Shown piece by piece: positions 5,102 through 11,503 of a DNA stretch of 11,503 bases (positions are counted from its first letter, which is position 1; each line of letters starts with the position of its first letter). Position numbers and translations under genes: made by a program. Under the pieces are notes generated by a model. It was not told the origin of the DNA. It made no database searches and saw nothing but the letters and a program-made list of their open reading frames with translations. The stretch covers positions 1 through 11,503 of the forward strand of contig CAJWER010000081.1 of the NCBI GenBank assembly GCA_913030785.1. Direction: 5' to 3'. The stretch is from an uncultured Chloroflexota bacterium. GTDB lineage: Bacteria > Chloroflexota > Dehalococcoidia > Lucifugimonadales > CAJWER01.

Positions 5102-6817
5102 TTGAAGAAGACCGACTTCGTCGTCCGATTCGCGGGGGAGGGCGGCCAAGGCTTCCTGACCGCCGCTACGGGATTCGCCCGGGCCAATGCCCAGGCAGGC
5201 TACCACGCGCAGACCTTTGCGACGTTCCCCTCCCAGATCAAAGGCGGACCTACCTTCATGCAGGCCCGCGTCTCCACAGAACAGATGTTTAGCCGCGGCG
5301 ACGCCCTTGATGTCCTGGTCGTCTTCAATGACGATGCCTACGAGGAGCACAAGGACGATGTAAAGCCTGACGGTCTTATCGTGTATGACTCTGACAAGCT
5401 GCAGGTAGCAGACGACGCCAGAGGACTGGGCATACCGTTTGACAAGCTGGCCAAGTCCACGGGAAACTCCAGGGCTGCGAATATGGTCATGATGGGAGCG
5501 CTGGCAGGACTTGTTGGCGTTCCCCAGGCTATCCTCGAAGAATTCGTCCGGAGGCGCTGGAGCAACGTTGCTCGTTATGGCGAGGATATTGTTCCTCAGA
5601 ACATTCAGGCGATGACGCTGGGCAGGGAATCGGCTGCAGAGAGCGGTTTCAGTCTGGGCGAACTGGCGGAGCCTAATGTCCCCGACTACGAGCAAATATT
5701 CCTCAACGGCAACCAGGCTATCAGCCTGGGCGCCGCCCACGCGGGGGTGAATTTCTTCGCCGGCTACCCCATCTCGCCGGCGACGACAATTTTGCTGTGG
5801 ATGGAGGCTAACCTGGTCGGAGAGGGCCAGTTCGCGTATCAGGTCAGCTCTGAAATCGAAGCAATCAACGCCCTGGTTGGGGCCAGTTATGGCGGCGCCA
5901 AGGCCATGACTGCGACGGCGGGCCCTGGGCTATCGCTGATGAGTGAAGGGCTTGGGCTAGCCTGGATGGCGGAAATTCCCCTGGTTGTGGTTGATGTCCA
6001 ACGAGGCGGTCCGGCGACAGGACTCCCGACCAAGACCGAGCAGTCTGATCTGCTCAGCGCAATGAAACCGTCCCATGGCGACGTCTCAGTACCTGTAATC
6101 GCCCCTGGTACGGTGGAGGAGTGTTTCTACGGCGCAGTGGCCGCAGTCAACTGGGCAGAGCGCTATCAGGGTCCTGTCATTTTGCTAAGTGAGCACGCGC
6201 TGTCGGAACGAGAGCAGAACATTCGAAAGCCCGATCTGGACAGCGTCAAGGTCGAGAACCGATTGGTGTACACAGGCGATAACGGCTACCGTCGCTATGA
6301 AGGCAGCGAGCTATCGGCGATGCCGATCCCCGGAAATCCCGGCAGCTACGTGGCGAACGCGAGCGAACACGACTCCCTTGGCGATACGACCCACCTCGGT
6401 TCCCGCCACGTGGAGATGACCAACAGGCGATTTTCCAAGCTGAACTGTCTTTTGGATGGTACCTACGAGTCCGAGAACGCGGATGCTCGGATTGCTCTGA
6501 TGCCCTGGGGAGGCTCGAAGGGCCCTAGCCTCGAGGCCTATCAGCAACTCGTGGCGGCAGATATGGACATCGCGTGGTACTACACCATGTACTTGAACCC
6601 GCTTCCCCCGAAACTGCTGGAGGAGCTCAGACAGAAGGATCTGGTCCTTGTTCCTGAGCTTAACTATCTCGGACAGCTATCGTCCGTGCTTCGAGCGGAG
6701 GGCGTGAAGGCCGAGTCGATTACCCAGTACACAGGTCTGCCCCTGGGCATCAGCGATCTCGTCGAGCGCGTGACGCAACGAGTGGCTGCCCCCAAGCAGG
6801 AAGGAATCACAGCATGA
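5102..6817 (+). CDS. korA: 2-oxoacid:ferredoxin oxidoreductase, fused gamma-alpha subunit (KorA type)
   Basis: With KorB it forms a cytoplasmic enzyme that oxidatively decarboxylates a 2-oxoacid (most often 2-oxoglutarate, possibly pyruvate) to the acyl-CoA while reducing ferredoxin; the reverse direction is possible in some organisms. The 571-residue chain starts with the gamma domain (about 1-180), with GEGGQG at 12-17 and TFPSQIKGGP at 41-50. The alpha domain starts near 196 and contains YPISPATT at 222-229, SSEIEAINALVGASYGG at 249-264, TATAGPGLSLMSEGLG at 270-285 and QRGGPATGLPTKTEQSDL at 300-317. This gamma-alpha fusion is the arrangement of two-subunit KorAB enzymes. The start is TTG, fixed by a good SD. 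Its stop overlaps the korB ATG. Substrate cannot be read from sequence alone; 2-oxoglutarate is the usual annotation. Confidence 0.92.
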   Translation: MKKTDFVVRFAGEGGQGFLTAATGFARANAQAGYHAQTFATFPSQIKGGPTFMQARVSTEQMFSRGDALDVLVVFNDDAYEEHKDDVKPDGLIVYDSDKLQVADDARGLGIPFDKLAKSTGNSRAANMVMMGALAGLVGVPQAILEEFVRRRWSNVARYGEDIVPQNIQAMTLGRESAAESGFSLGELAEPNVPDYEQIFLNGNQAISLGAAHAGVNFFAGYPISPATTILLWMEANLVGEGQFAYQVSSEIEAINALVGASYGGAKAMTATAGPGLSLMSEGLGLAWMAEIPLVVVDVQRGGPATGLPTKTEQSDLLSAMKPSHGDVSVPVIAPGTVEECFYGAVAAVNWAERYQGPVILLSEHALSEREQNIRKPDLDSVKVENRLVYTGDNGYRRYEGSELSAMPIPGNPGSYVANASEHDSLGDTTHLGSRHVEMTNRRFSKLNCLLDGTYESENADARIALMPWGGSKGPSLEAYQQLVAADMDIAWYYTMYLNPLPPKLLEELRQKDLVLVPELNYLGQLSSVLRAEGVKAESITQYTGLPLGISDLVERVTQRVAAPKQEGITA

Positions 6818-7680
6818 CGCAGAAAAACCCAGAGTACGACTTCAAGTGGTGCCCGGGCTGCGGCGATTTCGGCGTCAGGCGAGCCCTCGAGCGCGCCATT
6901 GAGCGACGGCTGATTGAGACCGAAGAACCTGTCGAGAACAACGTCATAGTCGCGGGCATCGGATGCTCTGGCAATATGGTCCATCTTCTCGAGGGACCGC
7001 AACCCTATGGGGTGCACGGACTACACGGCCGAACGCTGCCTATAGCGATGGGTGTGAAGATGGGCAGGCCTGACCTTAATGTGGTGGTTGTGGCTGGCGA
7101 CGGCGACTTCCTTAGCATTGGCATGGAGCACATCGGTCCTCAGGCCCAGCGCAACCTGAACGTGTGTGTGGTGGTGATGGACAACGCTGTCTATGGGCTA
7201 ACCAAAGGGCAGAGCTCGCCAACATCGGAACTTGGGATGGTGACCAGTTCGACGCCCTATGGCAAGACCGAAGATGGCCTCAACGCCCTGAACCTCTACC
7301 TGACTTTAGGAGTGTCCTTCGTGGCGTCGGCGATGTCCAGCAAGATCAACGATCTCGCAGACATGATACGGGAGGGCATGGATCACCCAGGATTCGCGAT
7401 CGTCCACGTGCAGTCTCCTTGCACGGAGTACAACGATACGTACGAAGAACTGAAGGGCAGCAAGCGCAAGGGAATCGAGCCGAAGGCGTGGCCCATTGAA
7501 GAGGGCCACGACCCCGCTGACTTGTCGGCAGCCCAAGGAATCGTGGACAAGGGCGGTGTGCCCTTGGGGATCATCTACCGGGCCGAAGGTCGTGCGCCAT
7601 TTGAAGATCGGATGCGGGATTTGCACGGTCGGGCCAAGCCCAAGACGGTCCCGGCTATGGTGGACACCTTCGCACTGTAA
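6814..7680 (+). CDS. korB: 2-oxoacid:ferredoxin oxidoreductase beta subunit (KorB type)
   Basis: This 288-residue subunit binds thiamine diphosphate and one [4Fe-4S] cluster and pairs with KorA. The cluster cysteines expected for the family are present: Cys13 and Cys16 in WCPGCG, Cys51 in GIGCSGN, and Cys203 in SPCTEYND. The thiamine diphosphate/Mg motif is GDGDFLSIG at 95-103 with Asn124 and YGLTKGQ at 127-133. The gene starts in an ATGA overlap with korA and has its own SD-like AAGGA upstream, so the two subunits are made in a coupled fashion. No ferredoxin-like delta subunit is encoded here, as expected for the two-subunit class that uses a separate ferredoxin. The length is normal. A bidirectional hairpin follows 72 bases after the stop. 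Confidence 0.93.
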   Translation: MTQKNPEYDFKWCPGCGDFGVRRALERAIERRLIETEEPVENNVIVAGIGCSGNMVHLLEGPQPYGVHGLHGRTLPIAMGVKMGRPDLNVVVVAGDGDFLSIGMEHIGPQAQRNLNVCVVVMDNAVYGLTKGQSSPTSELGMVTSSTPYGKTEDGLNALNLYLTLGVSFVASAMSSKINDLADMIREGMDHPGFAIVHVQSPCTEYNDTYEELKGSKRKGIEPKAWPIEEGHDPADLSAAQGIVDKGGVPLGIIYRAEGRAPFEDRMRDLHGRAKPKTVPAMVDTFAL

Positions 7681-7752
7681 GTAGCGGATTTGCGATTCGC
7701 GAGGAGTTAGAGGGGATGGGTAACCTCGCACCCTCTTTCGCAAGATCGTACA

Positions 7753-7794
7753 TGAAATAGGGAGGACCTTCCCACGAAGGTCCTCCCTATTTCA
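7753..7794. terminator. Bidirectional hairpin terminator between korB and the convergent gene
   Basis: A perfect 18-bp inverted repeat (7753-7770 and 7777-7794) has the 6-base loop CCCACG. The stem is A/T-rich at its base and GC-rich toward the loop, so each strand ends in a short T-containing run (CTATTTCATT for korAB). It stands between converging genes. The stop codon of the broken minus-strand gene (7792-7794) is the last three bases of the stem. Confidence 0.8.
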
Positions 7795-8464
7795 TTCAGT
7801 GATCCCCACGATAGTTTCTCTCCGCAACACTCTAGGCACCTCCATCATGACTACGCTGATCGCCACTACCCACACCCAGAAGAAAACGTATGGAGCGAAT
7901 GCCGCAGCCGAGGTCCAGAAATTCGGGCAGCTACGAGTCCAAGCCCTACTACCAAACTCAACCATCCATTCCATGTCGGAAAGGCCCTGAACCGGAGAGT
8001 GGCTATTACGACTGCAAGGAGTAGTGCTCCCAGCATCACCCACATCGAAGCGAAGTTGAAGTTGCCGAGGTCGAATAGCAGGCGGGCAATCTACTGATCA
8101 ATTCCCTCATTCCTGAACATGGCGATGTGCCAGAATCCTCCGCCAGCCAGCAACACCAAGAACAGCAGCCCCGCTCCCGTCGCTACTATTGTGAACCAGC
8201 CATCCTCTCCTTCTGGTCTGCGTCGAGCGCCCCTCAGACTAGCGAGGAATCCGAGAATTGGGATCGCACAGCGTCAAAAGGTAGCTGCCCGCGTTGAATA
8301 GCATAATATCTCTGGCTGCAAAGAACTCGACTATTTCCTGTGTGGTTGCGTCGAATGAAGGTTCCCTGCCGCCAATTTGAATTTAGGTACTGTCCAAGGA
8401 GTTGAAAGACGATGAACAGTATGCCGCCAACGGCACCTATCTGCGCAAGACGTCCCTGTGCCAT
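7792..8464 (-). pseudogene. Broken gene for a six-helix membrane protein
   Basis: Read on the minus strand from ATG 8464, preceded by AGGGGGC, the translation starts MAQGRLAQIGAVGGILFIVF and keeps membrane-protein character to the TGA at 7792, but only by changing frame three times. The frame shifts near 8380 (into GGREPSFDATTQEIVEFFAA), near 8262-8275 (into PILGFLASLRGARRRPEGED) and near 7921-7940 (into NFWTSAAAFAPYVFFWVWVV). An in-frame TAG lies at 8091-8093, between RNEGIDQ and IARLLFDLGN. Joined together, about 224 codons encode roughly six hydrophobic helices. The pattern resembles uncharacterised small membrane proteins (DUF4386-like in general look), but I cannot name the family. Four separate lesions, while korB and the DUF1786 gene on either side are intact, argue for genuine decay over sequencing error. 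The start, SD and downstream hairpin are still intact, so the loss seems recent. Confidence 0.75.
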
Positions 8465-8588
8465 AGCAAGCCCCCTGTGACCAATTCATGATTGGGTACA
8501 TAAGGAAATTACGACACTCCCGTCGGTCAATCGTTACGGGAGACGTTACGACGGTGGGATCTTAGCGCTGCCTGAGATCCGGCCAGCG

Positions 8589-8613
8589 CTACTGGGATAT
8601 TACGGGCCAGTAG
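8589..8613. repeat. Inverted repeat, 7-bp stem
   Basis: CTACTGG at 8589-8595 and CCAGTAG at 8607-8613 flank 11 bases. There is no T-run, so it is not a typical terminator; the role is unknown. Confidence 0.4.
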
Positions 8614-8658
8614 TCTGTCTTTCAGGTAGTCCTCGGAGAGCGAATAGGGGTGTCGCTG

Positions 8659-8685
8659 CTGGGTTCGTCGTTTATACGACCCCAG
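8659..8685. repeat. Inverted repeat, 10-bp stem with one wobble pair
   Basis: CTGGGTTCGT at 8659-8668 pairs with ACGACCCCAG at 8676-8685 around a 7-base loop; the only irregular pair would be G-U in RNA. It lies 3' of the DUF1786 gene on its transcribed strand and may stabilise or end that transcript, though a T-tract is missing. Confidence 0.45.
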
Positions 8686-8691
8686 AAGTCA

Positions 8692-8719
8692 CTGTCAGAG
8701 GTGGTGCCTATCGGTCCTG
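8692..8719. repeat. Degenerate direct copy of the DUF1786 gene 3' end
   Basis: CTGTCAG-A-GGTGGTGCC-TAT-GGTCCT here resembles 8829-8855, where CTGTCAG-T-GGTGGTGCC-CTAT-GTCCT covers the last codons (GEDIGHHH) and stop of the DUF1786 gene. The first 17 bases match at 16 positions. The two copies are 137 bases apart in the same orientation. Confidence 0.45.
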
Positions 8720-8831
8720 ACATGAAGGTACACGGTGACCCGAAAGAGTCCTACTGCCGTTACTGTCAGGCGACCCGCTGCCCTATGCGACAGGAGCCCT
8801 AAGTCAAACCGGCTGGATAGCTTCCTAGCTG

Positions 8832-9944
8832 TCAGTGGTGGTGCCCTATGTCCTCGCCGACTGTGCTCAGCGCTGTCATGATCTCTTCGCGTGCCGACGG
8901 GTCGTGCTCGGCCCATGCTCGCAGCAGACCAAAGGAACCAGCCAGCATCATCGAGCCGTGGGGCGTGGCGAAGTAGGGTTTAAGGCGTGAGCCCTGCAGC
9001 ATCCCTCGCATCGGGCCGATGACGCTGAGGAACCCGAGGCTTTCCCCTCCCTCGACAACCACCGCGCCGTGGCCTTGCGCCTTCCATATGGCCTCTCCGT
9101 CGAGATCTCCCGACATCAATTCCTCCAGGTGCTGCTCCAGCCGGTCGGGTGTGACGACGTGTGTGTGGTGTTCCAGTACGCCGAGGATAGAGGAGCCGTG
9201 CAGATGATATGCAAGAGTGTGCTCGTTGCCCAAATTGGCGACGACCGCACAGTTCTCCGCCGCGACCGCGGGGTCTTCCAGGGAGCCGAGAACGGCGGCC
9301 TGAGCTGTGTCCATGAGCAGTAGGGGGCTCTGCCTACCGACGGTATCGGCTACGGCGGCCATGCGGGTCAGGTAGGCGGGTACATCGTCGGCCATGTATG
9401 CAAAGGACAGCAGTTCTCGGCGTTGAGAAAGGATCTGGTCGCGCAGGTGATCGAATCGGAACCTGCGGTCACTGTAGCCTGGCGGTGCATCGCCATGGTC
9501 GAAGACTGCGACTGCGAGGGCGTCCCAAACAGGATCAATGTCGAAGGCCTTGAGTGCGCGACGGACCATGTCCGTGTCTACGTCCTGTAGCTTTACGACA
9601 TCCGCGTCTAATCCAGCGGCCTCGTCGTCGGAGACGATGGTGATTCCCATGTGGCGTACCATCTCCGGGTCGTCGTCGAATGTGACCGCTGCAGATGGAG
9701 TCGCGTAGGCGGCGAGACCAGTCGCCATGTGCTGCTCAACCGCGCCGGTGACCGGCCCTCCGCCCATGTTTACGCCGGTGAGCACCAGGTTCCTAGAACG
9801 TTTGGTTGCTGCGTGTACCCTGCCCGCCGCAATAACCGTGGGCGCGGGGACGACGAGCTGCACGGAGTTCTCGACAGCCCGCGTCGAGTCGAACAGCAGG
9901 ATATCTTGTGTGCCGGTGCCAACATCTATGGCAAGGATTCGCAT
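8832..9944 (-). CDS. DUF1786 family protein (ASKHA-like, function unknown)
   Basis: The 370-residue protein opens with MRILAIDVGTGTQDILLFD, the hallmark of DUF1786, a family carrying the loose and unproven label of putative pyruvate formate-lyase activating enzyme. The D-x-G-T-G-T-Q-D segment at 7-14 resembles the phosphate-1 loop of acetate kinase/hexokinase/Hsp70-type (ASKHA) ATPases. A second glycine-rich segment, NLGNEHTLA at 237-245, could be phosphate 2. Other conspicuous segments are NMGGGPVTGAVEQHM at 59-73 and histidine-rich LEHHTHVV at 257-264; the chain ends in GHHH. There are no cysteines arranged as in radical-SAM activases, so the old family label is not supported here. The start ATG has GAGAGAAG upstream. 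It lies 30 bases after the transporter gene on the same strand, so the two are probably one operon. Substrate and role are unknown. Confidence 0.8.
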   Translation of the reverse strand: MRILAIDVGTGTQDILLFDSTRAVENSVQLVVPAPTVIAAGRVHAATKRSRNLVLTGVNMGGGPVTGAVEQHMATGLAAYATPSAAVTFDDDPEMVRHMGITIVSDDEAAGLDADVVKLQDVDTDMVRRALKAFDIDPVWDALAVAVFDHGDAPPGYSDRRFRFDHLRDQILSQRRELLSFAYMADDVPAYLTRMAAVADTVGRQSPLLLMDTAQAAVLGSLEDPAVAAENCAVVANLGNEHTLAYHLHGSSILGVLEHHTHVVTPDRLEQHLEELMSGDLDGEAIWKAQGHGAVVVEGGESLGFLSVIGPMRGMLQGSRLKPYFATPHGSMMLAGSFGLLRAWAEHDPSAREEIMTALSTVGEDIGHHH

Positions 9945-9974
9945 TGGCTTCTCTCGTGATATTGAGACTCACCG

Positions 9975-11195
9975 CTACAGTGTTGGCTGCGTGTCTCTTT
10001 TGAAATATAGCAGTGCGCCTCCAACAAGCGCCAGAAGACCCGACAGGTAAAATACAGAGTCGATGCCCGCGGCACCGGCCACTATGCCTCCCACGACGGG
10101 CCCCGCGAACATGCCGATGGCATAGACAGCCTGGTACACGCCCATGGCGGTGGCTCTGTTTTCCGGCGCGACAGTGCGTATGCTCAGCGCCATTAGCGCG
10201 GTGTTGGACAGGCCTCGGCCTATTCCGGTGGCCAGTTGCAGCGCAACTAGTACACCCAGGGTCGTCACCAGGGGTGTAACTAATAGCGTGCCGCCCATGA
10301 TCGCCACCCCGAGTGTGATGGTGAACAGGAAGCCGCTTCGCTCCACCAGGTAGACGGTGACCAGCGTAGCGACGGTGGCCGCTCCCAGGTACGACCCTGT
10401 GAGCAGCCCCAGGTCCGAGGGTCCGGCCCCGATGCGAGCGGCGTAGACCAGAGTGAAGCTGAAGATCGAAGCAAAGCCCGCAAACTGGAGAAGCATGCTG
10501 GCAAAAGACGCTCGCAGCAGGTCGGGTTGGAGGGAGACCGAACGGAAGCTCTCCAGCGACCTAGTATTACGGACCATCCTCTGTTCTTTTACTGGGAGCA
10601 GGAAGCCCACGCCGAGTAGGCCCAGAACCGCAGCAATTGCAAAAACCACCTCTGCATTCCACTGATCCGCCAGCAGCCCGCCCATGGATGTGGCCGTCAC
10701 CATCGCCCCGTTGTTGACGAAGCTGATGATTCCGATGCCGCGGGCGGTTCGTTCTTCGGTGAAGTACGAAGCGAAAAATACGCTGGAGACCACCCAGGTG
10801 GCGGCGGCGATCCCTGTGACCGCCCTCCCCGCGAACAAAGACCAGGAATCGGGAGCCACTGCCATGATGCCTGCGCCCGCGGAGGCGAAAAGCAGGCCAC
10901 CGACCACGAAGGGCTTGCGCCGTCCCACATGGTCCGCCCAGGCACCCACCGGCATGCGCAGTAGTAGCTGTGCAATCGCGTATGAAGCGATAACCCCGCC
11001 GACCATGACCAGGCTAACGCCCATGGCCTCGGCGTGAGCCGGTAGGATGGGGACGTACAGGTAGAGGGTTGTCCAGAACAGGAATGTCGCCGCGCCGAAA
11101 AGAATCAGGTCTGTAGTGCTATGAGATCGGTCTGAGGGGGAGTTCCCTTCGATAGCTCGCGACATGTCCTCATAATACACTGCCCCATCCGCCAT
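9975..11195 (-). CDS. Major facilitator superfamily transporter
   Basis: This 406-residue inner-membrane protein has about twelve hydrophobic helices in two halves, typical of MFS proteins. The loop between helices 2 and 3 carries motif A, GAWADHVGRRKP at about 84-95. The second half repeats the pattern, with IGRGLSNTALMALSIRTVAPENRATAMGV in the helix 10 region, seen in drug/metabolite efflux-type MFS proteins. Substrate cannot be deduced. The start is uncertain: ATG 11195 has no clear SD, while the in-frame ATG 11165 (MSRAIEGN) has GAGGA only 2 bases upstream. Both leave a polar N-terminal tail before helix 1, so function is unaffected. It is the first gene of a probable two-gene operon with the DUF1786 gene and diverges from the RidA-family gene. 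Confidence 0.88.
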   Translation of the reverse strand: MADGAVYYEDMSRAIEGNSPSDRSHSTTDLILFGAATFLFWTTLYLYVPILPAHAEAMGVSLVMVGGVIASYAIAQLLLRMPVGAWADHVGRRKPFVVGGLLFASAGAGIMAVAPDSWSLFAGRAVTGIAAATWVVSSVFFASYFTEERTARGIGIISFVNNGAMVTATSMGGLLADQWNAEVVFAIAAVLGLLGVGFLLPVKEQRMVRNTRSLESFRSVSLQPDLLRASFASMLLQFAGFASIFSFTLVYAARIGAGPSDLGLLTGSYLGAATVATLVTVYLVERSGFLFTITLGVAIMGGTLLVTPLVTTLGVLVALQLATGIGRGLSNTALMALSIRTVAPENRATAMGVYQAVYAIGMFAGPVVGGIVAGAAGIDSVFYLSGLLALVGGALLYFKRDTQPTL

Positions 11196-11203
11196 CGACG
11201 CCG

Positions 11204-11232
11204 TTGACCATTAGGCGCTTCGGTGCTAGCCT
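11204..11232 (+). promoter_or_regulatory. Candidate promoter for the RidA-family gene
   Basis: TTGACC at 11204-11209, a 17-base spacer and TAGCCT at 11227-11232, the latter preceded by TG as in extended -10 promoters, face the ridA-like gene 85 bases downstream. The -10 match is modest. It overlaps the start region of the divergent transporter gene. Confidence 0.35.
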
Positions 11233-11316
11233 TCGGTCGCGGTTTGAAGGGTTCACGCCAAGTGCGCAACAGGTAAAACTAACGGCCTGATTGCGAGGCA
11301 ATTTAGGAGGGACAAG

Positions 11317-11503
11317 ATGTCTCAACTCGATAGGACGATGGAAAACCCCAGCAGCGTCGCACAGCCACTCGGGCGATATTCCCAGCTAGCGCGCGTCAAG
11401 CCGCAAGAGATGTTGTATCTGGCAGGGCAGGTCGCAGTGGATGCGGATGGCAACATGGTGGGCGTGGGTGATGTCGTCGCACAGGTCAGGCAGGTGTACG
11501 AGA
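11317..11503 (+). CDS. RidA/YjgF/YER057c family protein (partial, cut by window end)
   Basis: The first 62 codons of a gene start at ATG 11317 after an ideal AGGAGG at 11305-11310 with a 6-base spacing. Residues about 15-62 (QPLGRYSQLARVKPQEMLYLAGQVAVDADGNMVG, then AQVRQVYE) match the beginning of the Rid family: the P-x-G-x-Y-SQ-like start, the LAGQ(V/I) strand and the D-x-x-G-x-(V/L) turn. Rid proteins are small cytoplasmic trimers; RidA itself hydrolyses reactive enamine/imine intermediates formed by PLP enzymes. The catalytic arginine lies beyond the window edge, so I cannot tell a true RidA deaminase from the other Rid subfamilies. Confidence 0.85.
   Translation, partial: MSQLDRTMENPSSVAQPLGRYSQLARVKPQEMLYLAGQVAVDADGNMVGVGDVVAQVRQVYE

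Larger units (their letters stand above)
8465..8831. other. 367-base spacer without a gene, with hairpins and a gene-end copy
   Basis: I see no coding frame with an SD or family resemblance, and no tRNA. The stretch holds two hairpins (8589-8613 and 8659-8685), a CGTTACG direct repeat at 8532-8538 and 8544-8550, and a degenerate copy of the 3' end of the DUF1786 gene (8692-8719). It may be the remains of a further decayed gene. Confidence 0.45.

Noticed and set aside
5063..5740. Minus-strand open frame of 225 codons
   Set aside because: It is antisense to the korA gamma domain; the sense strand has strong family motifs.
7792..8043. Short minus-strand frame as an independent 83-residue protein
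   Set aside because: Its hydrophobic end is the last piece of the frameshifted membrane protein; its first part is out of frame with the coding sense of the reconstruction.
8234..8464. Short minus-strand frame as an intact 76-residue protein
   Set aside because: Membrane-protein character stops at the first frameshift near 8380 and continues in another frame, so it is the start of the pseudogene.
1..11503. tRNA, rRNA, CRISPR array, transposase or integrase
   Set aside because: I looked on both strands for cloverleaf-like segments in the spacers, regularly spaced repeats and recombinase motifs and found none. The palindromes at 1301-1503 are not regularly spaced and have no Cas genes nearby.

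Overview
The window is bacterial DNA with densely packed genes in short operons and leaders with Shine-Dalgarno (SD) sequences. From about position 905 to the right end it is GC-rich; hand counts give 53 to 72% G+C per 60-base block at 901-1140. It carries small GTAGGGG-type palindromic repeats. The gene set (QueF-type queuosine enzyme, CcmA/CcmB, fused gamma-alpha KorA with KorB, DUF1786, NHL propeller, RidA) would fit a free-living, probably metagenome-derived Chloroflexota-like bacterium, but that assignment is an inference with low confidence. The first ~900 bases differ: 22% G+C in bases 1-60 and 40-50% in the blocks sampled at 181-240, 601-720 and 841-900.

Layout. At 1-171 there is AT-rich non-coding DNA with a strong hairpin terminator. 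A minus-strand frame at 172-1251 joins the N-terminal half of QueC (preQ0 synthase) to the C-terminal part of a TlpA/ResA-like thioredoxin. The composition break lies exactly at the join, so it looks like an assembly chimera or a recombination junction rather than a designed fusion. A repeat-rich spacer follows, then queF (minus), so queF and queC would form a preQ0/preQ1 (queuosine precursor) unit. Divergent from queF are ccmA and ccmB (plus), the ATPase and a membrane subunit of the haem exporter of cytochrome c maturation, overlapping by ATGA. An NHL beta-propeller protein (plus) follows, with a perfect inverted repeat in its leader.

After a 440-base spacer with a good sigma70-type promoter come korA and korB (plus, ATGA overlap), a two-subunit 2-oxoacid:ferredoxin oxidoreductase. 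A perfect 18-bp hairpin at 7753-7794 separates them from a convergent minus-strand gene. That gene, for a six-helix membrane protein, is broken by three frameshifts and one in-frame stop (7792-8464); each piece is still readable. A 367-base spacer holds hairpins and a degenerate copy of the 3' end of the next gene.

The right part is a minus-strand pair, a major facilitator transporter followed 30 bases later by a DUF1786 protein (ASKHA-like, unknown function). A RidA-family gene diverges from it and runs off the window.

I do not see a clear new defence or mobile system. The most informative observations are the QueC-thioredoxin junction, the multiply broken membrane protein gene, and the uncharacterised DUF1786/transporter pair.
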